Positions 41,313 to 53,219 of a stretch of 64,000 nt of DNA are shown here, piece after piece. The DNA comes from Stratiolaelaps scimitus (taxonomy: Eukaryota; Arthropoda; Arachnida; Mesostigmata; Laelapidae), in contig JABWDB010000066.1 in NCBI GenBank assembly GCA_019614645.1, positions 1,240,001-1,304,000 on the forward strand, in the 5' to 3' direction. A program made the position numbers and the translations under genes. Position 1 is the stretch's first letter, and the number at the start of each line of letters is the position of its first letter. Under the pieces are notes generated by a model. It did no database searches and was not told the origin of the DNA. It saw only the letters and a program-made list of their open reading frames with translations.

Positions 41313-41760
41313 TGCTTTTTTTGTAGAGGGTTAGGGTAAATCCTGCATGGACACCAGACTTCACAACTAAGATATTTGCCTGGTAGTGTCAGCCTATTAC
41401 TGACTAAACCCAGAACCGATTTTGACTTGGGGCACTGACCGGGAATGTCAAAAGTATTACTTCAGTCAGAGCCTTGCAGGAACCGGCAGTTGATTCCAGC
41501 CATGTCCTATCCCTCAGTTCCTCTTCTGGGGCGAACTCTACCGTCCAGCCGCAGCTGGTGGGTAGAGTCCGGGCATTTTCCCTTCGGACAAGCTCTGTTA
41601 TCCGGGCCCGTTCTAGCCTATCCTTCTCCCGGAGGATCCTTTCGGCTAGTGTACTCCCTCTGTCCCACTTGTCTCTGGCCAGGCACATGTAAGAAACGAA
41701 CCCTCGGATCCCGTCTTGCATGGCTCTTGTCAGTTCGGCGTCCACGACCTTCTACCGTAC
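41313..41760 (-). mobile_element. Non-LTR 3'-end fragment related to the R1-6 UTR
   Basis: A T-run at about 41315-41322 is followed by sequence resembling 47495-47730 (ACTTCACAACTAAGATATTTG, then CTTGCAGGAACCGGC and TGTCCTATCCC). Minus-strand ORF 41745-41404 (RILREKDRLERARITELVRR) is charged and may be an ORF2 C-terminus. 5'-truncated. Confidence 0.55.
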
Positions 41761-42112
41761 TTGCTCTGTGGCTCTACTTGCTGCCAGTGCGTGAAGAGAA
41801 TCGTCTTCGACTACTGCATCGCACAATCAACGCAGACCTACCCACATAGTAGTAATGAAAGACAGAGGTCCTAGTTTTAGGTTTCGTCTGACTTGTCTTG
41901 CCCGCAAACTTTGAGTTCATGTCGAATTTGCATTTACAATCGCGGTAAGGCGCGTATAAATTGCAGTAGTCTCGTACCCCCAATTGTGAATAATTAAATC
42001 ATTCAATTATCAAAACTGTAGACAATAGGAGTATTTTCCTTACATATGGGCGTACGGAGGTGTTTAAGAAGCGGTCGGGCAATAGCGATCTGTTGACGCC
42101 CACTCTCACTTG
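41761..42112. other. Flank of the IR-4 unit, no gene seen
   Basis: The last 100 bp aligns in inverted orientation with about 59962-60010. The rest matches nothing else in the window. Confidence 0.45.
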
Positions 42113-42217
42113 TCGATCAATGTGTCGATTGGTCAAGCCAAACAGGAGATGTCATCACATACTCTCCGCAATTTCGTTGAGAGACTCGGTCCGAATGAGG
42201 TTTTTATCTACCAGTAA
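42113..42217 (+). other. Conserved 34-codon ORF end upstream of IR-4
   Basis: The stretch encodes SINVSIGQAKQEMSS then HTLRNFVERLGPNEVFIYQ and a TAA. The inverted counterpart at 59857-59961 differs at only 3 of 105 bases, giving K/E and Q/H changes. Flanking bases are also conserved. The peptide is not recognised. It could be the last exon of a gene, an element remnant or chance conservation inside a duplicated block. Confidence 0.5.
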
Positions 42218-42351
42218 CGACATTGATTTCAGTTCTTTCAGCCGCAAAGGTCTTTGAAAATTGTTTTGCCTGCCAGCAATAGAGCGACGTGTGTTGAAAG
42301 TGACGGTCCTGAACTCCTCAAATGCGGAAAGTCAACGACATTACTTCGTTA

Positions 42352-42547
42352 GATCGGAATTACAATTGTTTCAGACATCGTGGATCGGAATCGATCGGAA
42401 TTACAATTGTTTCAGACATCGTGGATCGGAATCGATCGGAATTACAATTGTTTCAGACATCGTGGATCGGAATCGATCGGAATTACAATTGTTTCAGACA
42501 TCGTGGATCGGAATCGATCGGAATTACAATTGTTTCAGACATCGTGG
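42352..42547. repeat. 41-bp minisatellite, 4.8 copies
   Basis: The unit starts GATCGGAATTACAATTGTTT and ends GTGGATCGGAATC. Copies begin at 42352, 42393, 42434, 42475 and 42516 and are identical. A single copy of the core is present in the inverted counterpart near 59595, so the array expanded here. Confidence 0.95.
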
Positions 42548-42783
42548 CAAAAAGCCAACCGTGCAGCTATCTAGGAATCTCATGCTTCTATTAATGTTTG
42601 TAGAAGTCTAAACAGACTTAGATGCTAATTACTAGAATTAATGAATTACTAGATGCTTATTTTTATGAATAGCTTCTGATCATCAGATGTATCGAAAGTT
42701 GCCGGATCTCACCTACAAAACTCAAGTCTCAAGTCGGTACCTTACACCGATTGCTAGTGACTGAGGCATATTTACTTCCTAAA

Positions 42784-44660
42784 ATGCAGTTGACTCCTAA
42801 AGTGTGGTGCTTGTTCGGTATGGTTTTATCGGAACTTCTGTACTTTAATGGTGTCATGGCTGAACTAATGACTCCAGTAACGCGGTCAGACTGGGAAGTG
42901 TATCTCAGCGAGATCTATAAACTGAGTCGTGAAGTACCACTGTTGGTAGTGTTTCATGAGTTCCCTCATATCGATGAATTCTACTATCGGTTCTCCGATC
43001 AACTCGTCATGATCTCACCACATCGAGCCTTTGCTGCCTGTCCTCAGCAGCGAATACTCATCGTAAGCGGACAATCAGCTGTCGAATTTCGTAGCAGCTT
43101 TTTCGTCCAAGCGTTCCGCTTCTGCGCGTACGGCACCGCATACGCAATTCTACAGGGTGTACAGGAACTGTACACGTTAAACGGGCTCCCAATTCGGCCA
43201 TACATAGAACGAAGTAACTTCATCGGGCCGGGTTTATTCCCAGTCGGATCCCTCATTCAACATCTTCAGAAATTCACACGCAGGGCATCGACTTGCCGTC
43301 AACGTGGACAACAAAGGTCACACCTGTCTCTGTTACAAAGATCTTGACGGCTATCTTCGGTAGTATTGAGCTAGTCAATATTTGGTTCAAGGTTGGTAAC
43401 CGAACGGCAGTTTCGTACCTAACGGCATCTCTACAGTCGGACCGTTCGCTGGAACAGTTCGCCGAAGAACCCATTATTGGTGTGGCTTCTCCAGTCGTCT
43501 TTTCTGTATACCGACCCCAGCGGCCTCAGAAGCTAAATGTTAAATCTGAATTACTTACCCATCCCGGCTATATGACATTTATTCTGCTTGTTGGATTCTC
43601 GATTGCCATCATTTCGCATTACAAGGCAGGTATGCAGAACGCGTTCTTCAACACGTTCGTCATGATGGTATCGCACCACCCAATACGTATCCATAGGCTT
43701 CGATTGCCCGTCCTTATGTCGCTTGGCTTTGGTCTCTATTAATTCAGGTGGCGATGTGGGTGCTTGCTGGTGACATGATTGGAAATATATCGTTCGCCCC
43801 TGTTGACAAGATTCACTCAGTGGATGGCTGTGATGAGTTTACACCCTACAATTCATCGGGAGGACAGTTTGCGGAAACATTCTTCCCGATAGCCCAAAAG
43901 TACAGCACAATGCTGGCACTCCTCGAATACAAAGCTGTCTGTGTATTCGATAGATACAAGGGCGAGCTCTTGTTCCAGCGCATGGATCAACAGTACCCTG
44001 ACCTAAAGCGATACTCAGTTAAGACAACGGCTAACGCTGAGAAAGTAATTCGAGTAACTGAAACGTGGTTTGCCGTGAACGGGGAAGCACTTGCCTACGT
44101 GTTGATCTCGCTTGTTTCGCTCTGTCCTATCCGAGGCCGGATGTACCTGCATAGACTTCTTAGCACTGGTCTCCTCTATGGCTGCAAGCTACAAACCTAC
44201 GTATGGAGAATGGCTTTAGGCAGTGACGAGAGTACTAGACGATATGAACAAGAATGAAGTGATGAAGCTGTATCAAAGTCACCTCAACTATATCAAAGGA
44301 AACGAGAGCTCTTTCTTGACAACGTCCATTATCGCTTACGAACACGCACAGCTTAGCCTGATCGTGGGATTCTCGTCAAGTTTAATAGTATTCGTGATGG
44401 AACGACTAGCCCATGGCATACCGCTCAGGCATCTTCTGAGGTACGGCCTGCGAGTGGCTCAATTGGCACTTTGTAGATGCGTTGGGATGATTCGTGATCT
44501 AATTGTTTGTATACAATATTGTATACAGCGACGTGTGCGCAATGGTAAAGTACCGGAATTTGAGGAAAATTGCGCAGGAACGATTGGCACTAACTATAAT
44601 CAAGGTATTTTGAGAAAGTTAACCCGAGGAGCCATTCGGGATCCGGACTTACAATATTGA
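42784..44660 (+). pseudogene. IR-4, divergent ionotropic receptor with three frameshifts
   Basis: Homologous along its length to IR-5 and more distantly to IR-1. The N-terminus (MQLTPKVWCLFGMVLSE) and outer domain are open from 42784 to about 43250. A small deletion shifts the frame around 43245-43290, where IR-5 has GSLGTIQHLWQL. A one-base loss near 43728 breaks the second membrane segment (MSLGFGLY before a stop, where IR-5 has MSLGLWSLL). A third shift lies near 44221, after ALGSD. The last frame keeps the final membrane segment (YEHAQLSLIVGFSSSLIVFV) and a full tail ending DPDLQY at 44660. The product would be truncated before the pore, so it is a pseudogene unless these are sequencing errors. 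It retains the Glu codon mutated to stop in IR-5. Confidence 0.85.
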
Positions 44661-46009
44661 GCCAGGTTGGCTATATGACAACCATTAGCACGGAATTATG
44701 CCTCACTAATATGAACTGTGTCAGCTATCGATCGAATCGAAGCTAATCAGCATACCTGCGGGACCATTATAACAACTTTGAACTTTGGCTTGAGCACCGA
44801 ACTAGCAGGGATAGTATCTGGTGTATTATCGAAGTGTCGCTGCAGCACGCCCTATCCACAATGAAGTATATGGTATACTTTCGAAACGAGATAGTTAGGC
44901 TAGGTCTATTAGATGAAAAGAGATTTAACGAACATATCAATGATATCATCTTGGCCAGCCGATAACGTAATTCATTCAACGCCTAAATAGAACACCTACA
45001 TATGCTATATGCTATCATACATATAGAAAATACACATGCGTAAGTGATGGCCGCGTTTGAAATATTAACATTATTATGTAAATAATAATAATGAATGAAT
45101 GAATTAGCCGTACATTGTACGTATGTGTACACAGCCTCTGCCACCGATGCAGAAGGTCTCGGGTTGAAATATCGTGGTAGGTAGCTTGTTCTTTATAGAG
45201 GCTTGGTCACCCAGGTTCTGGCCAGGACGCTAGGATCGATGTGAAGACAATGCCGCTGTCTCAGGCTGCAAAATCCATAGGGTTCAAATCGTGTGATGGG
45301 CGACTCAGACTTGATAGACCAGGGTTCTCTCCTAGGTTCTTGAAGCAATACTCAAAGGTGGTGCCGAGACCTATCGCATAGGGCAGCGGCTGAGGGTCAG
45401 CTCAGGAAAAACTACGGTTTCCTATTGGCCCATAGAACACATCTACTATGGATTGGTTGGCGTTGGCTGATTGTTTCTTCTATTTAATGAGACGCTGGAA
45501 ACTGCTTGACAGCTTTATATCATTCGAAGTGGTCGGGCAAATATGAATTGGTTGAAAAGCTGAAGATAATTGACGCCTCGTGTTAACGCGAAAGTCAACT
45601 ATCATGGTAAATCACAATGAGACACTTTTCAACTTGGTTTTTATCTTCATTATCGAAGGCAGCGTGTGTATTCCTTGCCAACGCACAGCGATTCACTTTT
45701 TCGTCGATTTCTCCATGAGAACTCATTCATGCAGCTTAGTGACTTCTACTAACGATCTGTGTACATTTTGTTAATTTGTGTATCATTAGTGTTACCACTT
45801 TGCTTTAACTGTCTCAAAAACAATTTATCGATATGTAGATACCTAACATTGATTAAATATTCCAAGTCCAGTAAGAAGAACGTTGATTAACGCGGATACT
45901 CACCTTAAAATAATCTGAGAGACCAAGCCCAACTATAGCGATATAAATATGCAAGAAAATAAGACGGTACTTTATTAAGGTATTTTCGCTTCGATTAGGA
46001 GTAGCATTT
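44661..46009. other. 3' flank of IR-4 and AT-rich intergenic DNA
   Basis: The first 130 bp aligns inverted with the IR-5 3' flank (56780-56870). From 45150 to 45420 the sequence is richer in GC and has two tRNA-promoter B-box-like words (GGGTTGAAATATCG near 45164, GGGTTCAAATCG near 45282) without a tRNA fold that I could confirm. No coding gene is seen. Confidence 0.45.
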
Positions 46010-46270
46010 GTGTTTGTTTGACTAAAAATAAGGACAATATGTAACACGTTAAAAAGAGTAATAAATATGGTGCGAGATAAATCACCTAGTGTGAATTTAA
46101 ACATAAATCAGGCGCACATTTTTGGTTTCCTATTAATTATATTGAAAATATAATTAATAGGATGAAGTGTTTAAATAGTTGCGAGTGGTTCTTAGGTAAT
46201 GATAAGAAAAGAGTCTGAGGGTGCGATTTGCCCTGGATTAGAAATCAGCCTATGAGCAGCTCTGACAGAT
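46010..46270 (+). repeat. Dispersed 250-bp repeat, copy 1
   Basis: Matches 61810-62050 in the same orientation through AACACGTTAAAAA, GTGTGAATTTAAACA, TTTTTGGTTTCCTATT and GAGGGTGCGATTTGCCCTG. This copy has an extra AT-rich palindrome (TCCTATTAATTATATT / AATATAATTAATAGGA, 46122-46161). Confidence 0.8.
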
Positions 46271-46989
46271 ACCGGACCTGGCAGGCTGCGAACCGTCTGA
46301 CGCAATTACCTTTTGTTGTTGATACGACCGTGCAGTGGCGACACCATCTCATTGACAACATCTCATAATCAGTCAACCATATATTGGTTTATTTACTCAA
46401 CTGCAATTGCACAGACGCGTAAGTTCTCGTTAAATAGTGCTTCCGGAAGTTTAAACACCACACCTCGTCTGGCAGGATGATTATTCAATTTCAGTCGGTA
46501 TTTACATCACAAATCATTGACGGTTCAAATGAATAGTCAAACGGAACCACCAGTAAGAATATAACATCGTAAATATTATATAAAATAAATTGAAATTCTC
46601 GGCAGTGGTTATGCCGTTCATTAGTCTCTCTCTGTGATGCGTCCGTCAAGTTGCGCCTTTTAGTTTGCTTCGACAGCCTGTTATACATTTGGAAGAAGAA
46701 GAAAGTAAGCACCAAAATAAACTTTGAACCAAACACTTTACACTCAAGCTTTACTACAATCCTCCGGTTTTTGTCCCTCTTGAGGTTACAAGTCTAAGAC
46801 ACACTCCTTCGAGTAGGTTGTCGGGGGGGGGGCCTCGAGGGGGGCTATTGAAGCCAAGGGGACTTAGTAGGTAAGTCGAGTGCGATATATATTTCCTCTA
46901 TATCGCTTGCTTTTCACGCAAGAGAGCGTATCCAGGTTTTAAACCCAACGGGGATTCCATGTGAGGCTCGTCGGACCAAGCCCATTAAC
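46271..46989. other. Intergenic, no gene seen
   Basis: A diverged copy of the short dispersed repeat lies at 46380-46440. A run of ten G sits near 46823. GC content rises from about 46800 toward the RT fragment. Confidence 0.4.
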
Positions 46990-47480
46990 GGCCTTCATTT
47001 TCTACAGCGATGCCGCCGAGAAGCCTAGTGTTGTTTAAGAGGTCTTATTTACGTAGCGACGAGATGGATATGCACATCTGGGGGAACAACCGTCTCAACT
47101 AAGTCACTGGTGTGGCTTTTGCGGCCCTTGGCTCTTTCCCCGAGTTCATCCGGCAGCCCTACAGCCTTCGGAGGCGTGAGCGCCGTCGCCACCGCATCCT
47201 CCAAGGCCTTCCCTGAGATGATCGACTGCACGCGGGCCGGCACGGTGCCCCCGGAATTACGGCCCACACTCTTTGGTGCCCGCCTCATCGCCCTCAAGAA
47301 GAAGGATGGCTCGGTGCGTCCCATTGGCTGCTTCAGCTCGATCCGCCGCCTGGCGGCTAACGTGGGCCAACGAGAGGAAGACCTTGGTCGCCCACCCCAG
47401 TTGGAGTGCGGCTCCCCGTCTGGGACTGAGAGCGTGGCTCAATCTCGATTTCTGCAACTCCTCCTTCGTCCCGCCGGGAC
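46990..47480 (+). pseudogene. Non-LTR RT fragment of another family, target of the R1-6 insertion
   Basis: Plus-strand reading gives FPEMIDCTRAGTVPPELRP then LFGARLIALKKKDGSVRPIG near 47200-47325, followed by RRLAA. This is the early RT block (L-x-x-x-K-K-D/N-G-x-x-R-P-I) of a non-LTR element, distinct from the R1 copies here. The sequence ends at a 13-bp target duplication (47468-47480) and resumes at 54304 after the R1-6 insertion. Only a fragment is left. Confidence 0.6.
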
Positions 47481-47747
47481 TTTTTTTTTTTTTAAGAGGT
47501 TTAAGGGTAAAAATCTTTAGAAAGACACCACTGCTTCACGTCTTAGGTATTCGCTGTGATAGTGCCGGATTTTTACCGGCTAAAAATCCTCGAACCTATA
47601 ACTTGGGTCAGGTGCCTGGAACTGTTTTTTATAATACTTCGGGCACAAGACTTGCAGGGAACGGCTAGTAGCCATCAGTAGGCTGACGAGTGGTGTGTAA
47701 CCATCCGTCTACCCTAGGCTACCTTTGTCCTATCCCAGGTTCATCCT

Positions 47748-50700
47748 CTAGTTGGCGACGTCGCCTTGCGGTCTCGCAGGGTCTCTCCTCCCGCGTGTGC
47801 CTCTGAGCCGGCCGAGCTCGCTCTTCTTTTGGAGGACTGTCTGGATTACCGATGAACCGATGTCCCATCCCGACGTGGACTCCGTCATAAACTTTACAAG
47901 GGTTTTGATGTCGGTACGGGGGAGGGCCGGTGGGGCTCTTCCGCGTGGGTCGCCTTCGCGCATCCATCTCTCCACTACTCTGTCTGTGCCAGCGGTGCGT
48001 GCGTCCTCAAAGCGTTCGCACACAAACAGCGTGTGTGCGACTGTGTCCGCTGCGTCGGTCTCGCAGTACAGACAAGACGCACTAGGCGCTCTGCCTATCC
48101 GCTCGAGGTAGAGTTGGAAATCCCCATGGCCTGTGATCGCCTGCGTCACGAAGTAGTCGACCTCTCCGCCGGGTCGGTCGAGCCATGTGCGGATGTCTGG
48201 AATGAGGTCCCGGACGTATGCTCCGGGGGCCCCCGCCGAGAGGTGTTCCCACTGCTGTTGCCATGCGGCGATGGTTTCTTCTTTAGCCTCCTCCTTCGAT
48301 ATTCCCTCTCTCCAGATACGTCTTCGCTCCTTAGCCTTCAGATCCCAGGGCGGAGTCCCAGCCAGCACTAGAGACGCGGCCGTGCTGACCGTCCTGTACG
48401 CCTGGGTGATACGGAGTGCGCATGTGCGTTGGGCCGTCCGTAGGAGCTGCCTGTTTCGCTTCGCCGCCAGTGTCTTATTGAGCCACGATGGGGCTCCGAA
48501 GAGGGCGATCGACTCGGCCACCGACATTAGTAGTCGGCGCCGGTCTGCGCCTATCGGCCCGTGGATATTTGGCAATATCCTGGCGATGGCGTTTGCTGCT
48601 TTGGCAGCCCTGGCGGTGACCTGAACGAGGTGGTACCGCCCGCTTAGGCTCTTATCAAGGTGAACGCCGAGGTACCTGGCGCGCGACACCACCTTGATTC
48701 TCTTGCCGTTGAGTGTAAGGTTCGGGTCCCTCAACCTTTTCTTCCCTGTGAGAAGTATCGCCTCGCTCTTCTCCGGCGCGAGGGATAACCCGGCATCTTC
48801 CATCCATTCGGCGATCCTTGTCAGGGCTGCGTTGGCGTGGAACTCTGTTTCCGCGACTGTTCTCGCCTGTACGGTGACAGCCAGGTCGTCGGCATATGCT
48901 AGGGTGGCAGCTTCGCTAGGCATGCCGTCGAGCCTGAGGACCCCGTCGTAGGAAATGTTCCATAACAGGGGACCTAGTATCGACCCTTGTGGCACTCCGG
49001 CTGTCATGGCCATCTCGAGGCCCGAGCTGGTGATCTTCCTTTTGTGCAGGTAGTACGAGATAATCCTTACGAGGTACCCGGGGGCTCCTCTATCCCTCAG
49101 CGTCGTCAGAATAGTCTTCCAGGGCAGACTGTTGAAAGCATTTTTAACGTCCAAGAAGACGGCCAGATAGACCTGGCGCGTCTTAAGGGTCGCGCAGTGC
49201 AACTCTTCCGCCCTTTGGACCACCGTTTGGATCGCTGTGTGAACAGATTTGCCCTTCCTGAACCCGAACTGGGTTGGCGAGAGGAGGCCGTTGTTTTCCG
49301 CGTACGTCCGGAGCCGACTTTCAATAATGCTTTCGAAAGCCTTGGCGAGCGAGTTTATGAGGCAAATGGGACGGTAGGAGCCGTTGCCCTTCGGGAGGAG
49401 GACGACCTCCGCGCTCTTCCAGGCCGCCGGAAGGCAGCCCTCTCTGAGCATCTTAGTGGCGATGCCGGCGACGGTAGCAGGGAACTCCCGAAGGAGAACC
49501 TTGACCGCTGCCGGTGTGATTCCATCGGGCCCAGGGGCCTTGCCCTGCTTGATGCGGGCCGCAGCTGCAAGAACCTCGGCCACTGTGACTTCTGGGACCT
49601 GCTCCTCCTCCTCTCCTCGTTCTCTTTGTCGCCTATGGACGTATGGCTCCCGATCGAAATCATCCTGGGAGGGGAACAGCTTCTCAAGTGTCTCCCTTCT
49701 CTCTTCTGTGGTGAGGTTTACCTTCGGGGCCGTCTTGGTCTTGGCACGTACAATCCTGTACGGCCGGCCCCATGGGTCCGCGTCAATCTCCGCAAGGAGT
49801 TCCCTCCAGCACTTTCTTTTGCTCACGTCGATAGCCCGCCGAAGAGACAGCCGGAGCACTTGGTATTCCGTCAAAAGGGTCGGGATCCTCTCAGGATCCC
49901 CCCTGGCGCGCTTGATGGCTCGCCGTGCCCTGAGGCAATCCTGCCTGGCATCTCGTACCTCCCGGCACCACCAATACACCGGCGTGACTGGCCTGCTCCG
50001 TCTTGGGTGCACCGCTGGGGCAGAGGCCTGTGAGCAAGCCTTCGCCAGGGCTCTGTGGAGGGCCTGGGGGGTCTCTGTCGGGGGTCCGTCCAGGAGAGTG
50101 GCCTGTAGGATGGTCCTAAACGTGTCCATGTTCTTGATCTTGAACACGCGCCTGGCTGGCGAGGGCGGAGGAGGCTGCCCCGTTGTCCTGGGGTGTATCG
50201 TGTACTCGATACAGTGGTGGTCACTAAGGTTTTCCTCGTCGTCGAGTACTCGCCAAGAGGTGATAGTGCCCAACAGACCATCCCCGCACGCCGTCAGATC
50301 GGGAAACGACGAGCATGCGCCACGTTGAAACGTGGGCGTCGCACCGCCATTTAGCAGGGATAGGCCGCAGGAGGCGAGCCAATCCTGCACACACAATCCC
50401 CGACGGTCATTCCTCACCGATCCCCACGCCTCCGCAGCTTCATTGAAGTCGCCGCCAACGATTACCCGATGATCGGGGACATCCTGTATGGCCTCTCCTA
50501 GGTCATCTAGGAACTTGTCAAAAGTGGCGCGCGTACAATTCGGGCTGCAGTAGCACGAAAAGACGCGGCCGACTCCGGCAACGTCGACCTAGGCGTACCC
50601 CACGCCCTGTCCGCTTCCCGAGATCGCCAGGGAAGGGTCCGCAACGACGCACGCGCTACGGTCGTCTGCGACCACTCACGAAGGATTCGCTGCCAGCAGC

Positions 50701-50834
50701 GACATGTTGGGTTCACTAATTAGCAGCAGGAGTGTGCCTCTCCTACTGCCAATCTCCCCCACCATGTCGTGCGCAGGTCTACTGCGATTGCAGTTGACCT
50801 GCATGATGCGGATCTCTCTAGGCGGAATGGTCAT
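47748..50834 (-). pseudogene. R1-6 ORF2: APE endonuclease, reverse transcriptase, C-terminal zinc finger
   Basis: The start ATG (50834) lies 17 bases inside ORF1. The endonuclease domain has MQVNCNRSRPAHDMV, LLISEPN, VIVGGDFNEAAEAWGS and SDHHCIEY, so its catalytic blocks are present, but two in-frame stops lie between them (near 50690 and 50588). From 50417 an uninterrupted 889-codon frame covers the rest. RT blocks are GKAPGPDGITPAAVK, GSYRPICLINSLAKAFE, QFGFRKGKSVHTAIQ, TAGVPQGSILGPLLWN and the catalytic AYADDLAV. The C-terminus has CLYCETDAADTVAHTLFVC, the zinc-finger pattern of the clade. It copies element RNA at nicked target DNA in living relatives. Confidence 0.9.
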
Positions 50835-53219
50835 GGTGTCGGCTCGAGTGAGCTTGCACCTCCACCTCTCCTATCTCCGAGACGGGCTCTTCTATGATCG
50901 GGTTGGGGGAAGGAGGGGGGCATGATGATGCAGCCGCCGCACCTCGAGTCTGCCACCCGTCAGCGTCCGTCGTCACTGTCCTCGCTTTACGTCTTCGCTG
51001 CTTGCGGTCGGCAGCTGCTTGTTCTTGGTTGGCGCGCTCGGTGGAAGCGGTGACCTTGTCCTGCTTTTCCTTGCGCATCCTCTCCACCTCCTGCTTATAG
51101 GCTGGGCAGGCCATCGAGGCCGCCCGATGCCCCTCTGCGTTGCAGACGTAGCAGCGTGCGGCGCTCTGGCATTCGCTGTGCCGATGGCCCATCTCACCGC
51201 ACTTGAAGCATCGCTGCCCCAATACCTTGTCGTTGGTGCACGCGCCGGAAGTGTGCCCCACGCGTTGACACTTATAGCAGGTCGGAGGGACTAGCCACTC
51301 TTCGACACGACAACGACCGCCTCCGATGATGACGTGCCCGTCTCCCAGCAAACGTCGGCTTGCGCTCTTAGGAACGGTGGCAAGACACCGCCAGCCCGCG
51401 AAGTTGCCTCCGTGACGGGGTGCTTCCGTTCGAACCACTGCAGTGGCCGACAGGCCGAGACGGGCGCGCAGATCTACGGCAATCTCCTCGGCCGAACAAA
51501 ATGGCGAAACGTCCGTCAACACAACCGTGACGCCCGGCTCGGACGCCGCCCGTACATCAACCTGCGCTCCAGATCCGGTTTGCAGAATCTGGGCAAACGT
51601 TGCAGCGCCGCCGGTTTGGTTTTCCGAGACTTTGATGATGATGTCACCATCGCGGTTTCGGCTAACTGCCCCAAGCGTCACGCCCGCCTCGAGCGGCTTG
51701 ACGTGGCTGCGCAACGCTGCTACCGTCTCCGAGTACGTCGAGTTTTAAGGAACTCGGACGCGGACTGTACTCCCCGCTGGGGGGTTCAGGTGCTGCGGCT
51801 GCTGGTGGCGCTCCCGTGAGCGCGACGCGTTCCTTGGTATACTGAGGCCCTTGCGAGCAGCCACCTTGATGGCGCAGTCGTGCAACCTGGCGCAGACCTC
51901 GGCGGCCTTTCTGGCCAGCTGACCGTCAACTGCTTCACTAACATGCAAGGTGATTGCCTTTTTTTCCCCGGCTTCCAGTAGGGTTTCCTTGCTGCTCTTC
52001 AAGACCGAGCTCAGCATTTCGATGATCGAGGTTGGGTCCGCCTCTGGGTGGACGATTCCGACCGTAAGGGTCCTGGCCCCTAGGTCCCGCATTCGCCTCC
52101 CCTGCGTCCCGATGAACTCTATGTCGGTCCGGCTGCGGAGTACGGCCACGGTGCCTCCAGCTCTAGCGCAGCCCCGGCCGAGGGAAACTGAGATGAGAGC
52201 TGTTCGAGGACAGTCTTGTCCGCCTCGAGGCCCCCTGTCGCCAGCACCGCTCGCGTTTGGCTGTTGGCTGTAATCGGGTTGGCGTCTAGGCTGGTGCGTT
52301 GGAACACCTGCTCGGGCCAGTCCTGTGTAGCCACCTCGGCTAACTCCGTCGCTGAGCAAGCGCCCTCCAAAGCGGCTGTGACATCGCGCACAAGCCCCTG
52401 AACCTTGAGCTCCTCGCGCCGTTCCCGGTCGAGCGCTTGGCTGCAGCGCGTGCATACCGTGGGGTCCGGCAAGACAGTCGGCGACGGGGGGGCCGTACCC
52501 GCCTTGGCAGCCAGCGCGTCAATACGTCGTTGCTTCTTGACGACTTGTTCGGCAAGCAAGTTGCGTTGCGTTTCAGACTCCGCAAACTGGAGCTCGAGCT
52601 CCTCGTTCCGGGTCGCCAGCGCGAGCTTTTCAGACCTCAGCTCGGCTGCATCCTTGACAAGCCGCTTCTGCCTCCGGCTCTCGAGCTCGACCACATCGTG
52701 AACGACAACCTCGAGGCGCGTAATCTGGTTCTTGATTGAGCAGTGCGTTTTCGAGTGATCGTCTTTGAGCCCCTTCAGGGTGGCGACCGTCCCGCTTAGT
52801 TTCTCAATGGCTTCCCGAAGGCTGGTCGGCGGGTCTTCAAGAAGATCTTTCAGGACATTATCGAGGTCTTCCTTTCCCTTCTATTTGGAGCATTTTTCAC
52901 TAGCCAGTTTGGCTAGATGCGGCGGCAGCTTTGCCGGTCGGCGTGCTCCTTCCGGGGAATCCTTAGCGGCCCTTTTGCGCGTAAGAGAGGTGCCGCAGTC
53001 ACCGGCAACCTCGTCCTCCTCCGTGTCTGTGTCATCGTTTGAACTCGATGCTAGCTCGATGGTTGCGGACAGGGGCTTTTGCCGACTCATGCTCGGGTCA
53101 TCAGCGCTCGGCTCGGGATTGCCATTGCTGGAAGTTCCCATTACCGTCCCCTGTGAGGCAGGGGGGGTCCTAAGGACCGCGCTAGACCGGGCAACCGGAT
53201 CGCCCTCGTCCATCGTCAC
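50818..53219 (-). pseudogene. R1-6 ORF1: gag-like RNA-binding protein
   Basis: Starts MTMDEGDPVARSS at 53219 with a charged low-complexity region (DDTDTEEDE). A coiled-coil-like region follows (SRRQKRLVKDAAELRSEKLA), then a conserved middle domain. Three CCHC knuckles lie near the C-terminus: CYKCQRVGHTSGAC, CFKCGEMGHRHSEC and CYVCNAEGHRAASMAC. It ends RHHDHSA at 50818. Two in-frame stops (about 52881 and 51745) and one frameshift near 52130 disrupt it. In live elements this protein coats the RNA and brings it to target sites. Confidence 0.88.

Noticed and set aside
42352..42547. CRISPR-like array
   Set aside because: The 41-bp units are contiguous and identical, with no spacers, in an insect-type genome.
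42261..42611. Repetitive protein with NYNCFRHRG repeats
   Set aside because: It is a translation of the 41-bp minisatellite, open in all three frames, with no supported start or homologue.
45164..45293. tRNA gene
   Set aside because: Only B-box-like words are seen. I could not build an acceptor stem or anticodon arm around them.
48987..50328. Long plus-strand ORFs of 348 and 314 codons opposite R1-6 ORF2
   Set aside because: They lie antisense to a GC-rich reading frame with clear RT motifs; low stop density in GC-rich antisense explains them and no protein motif is visible.
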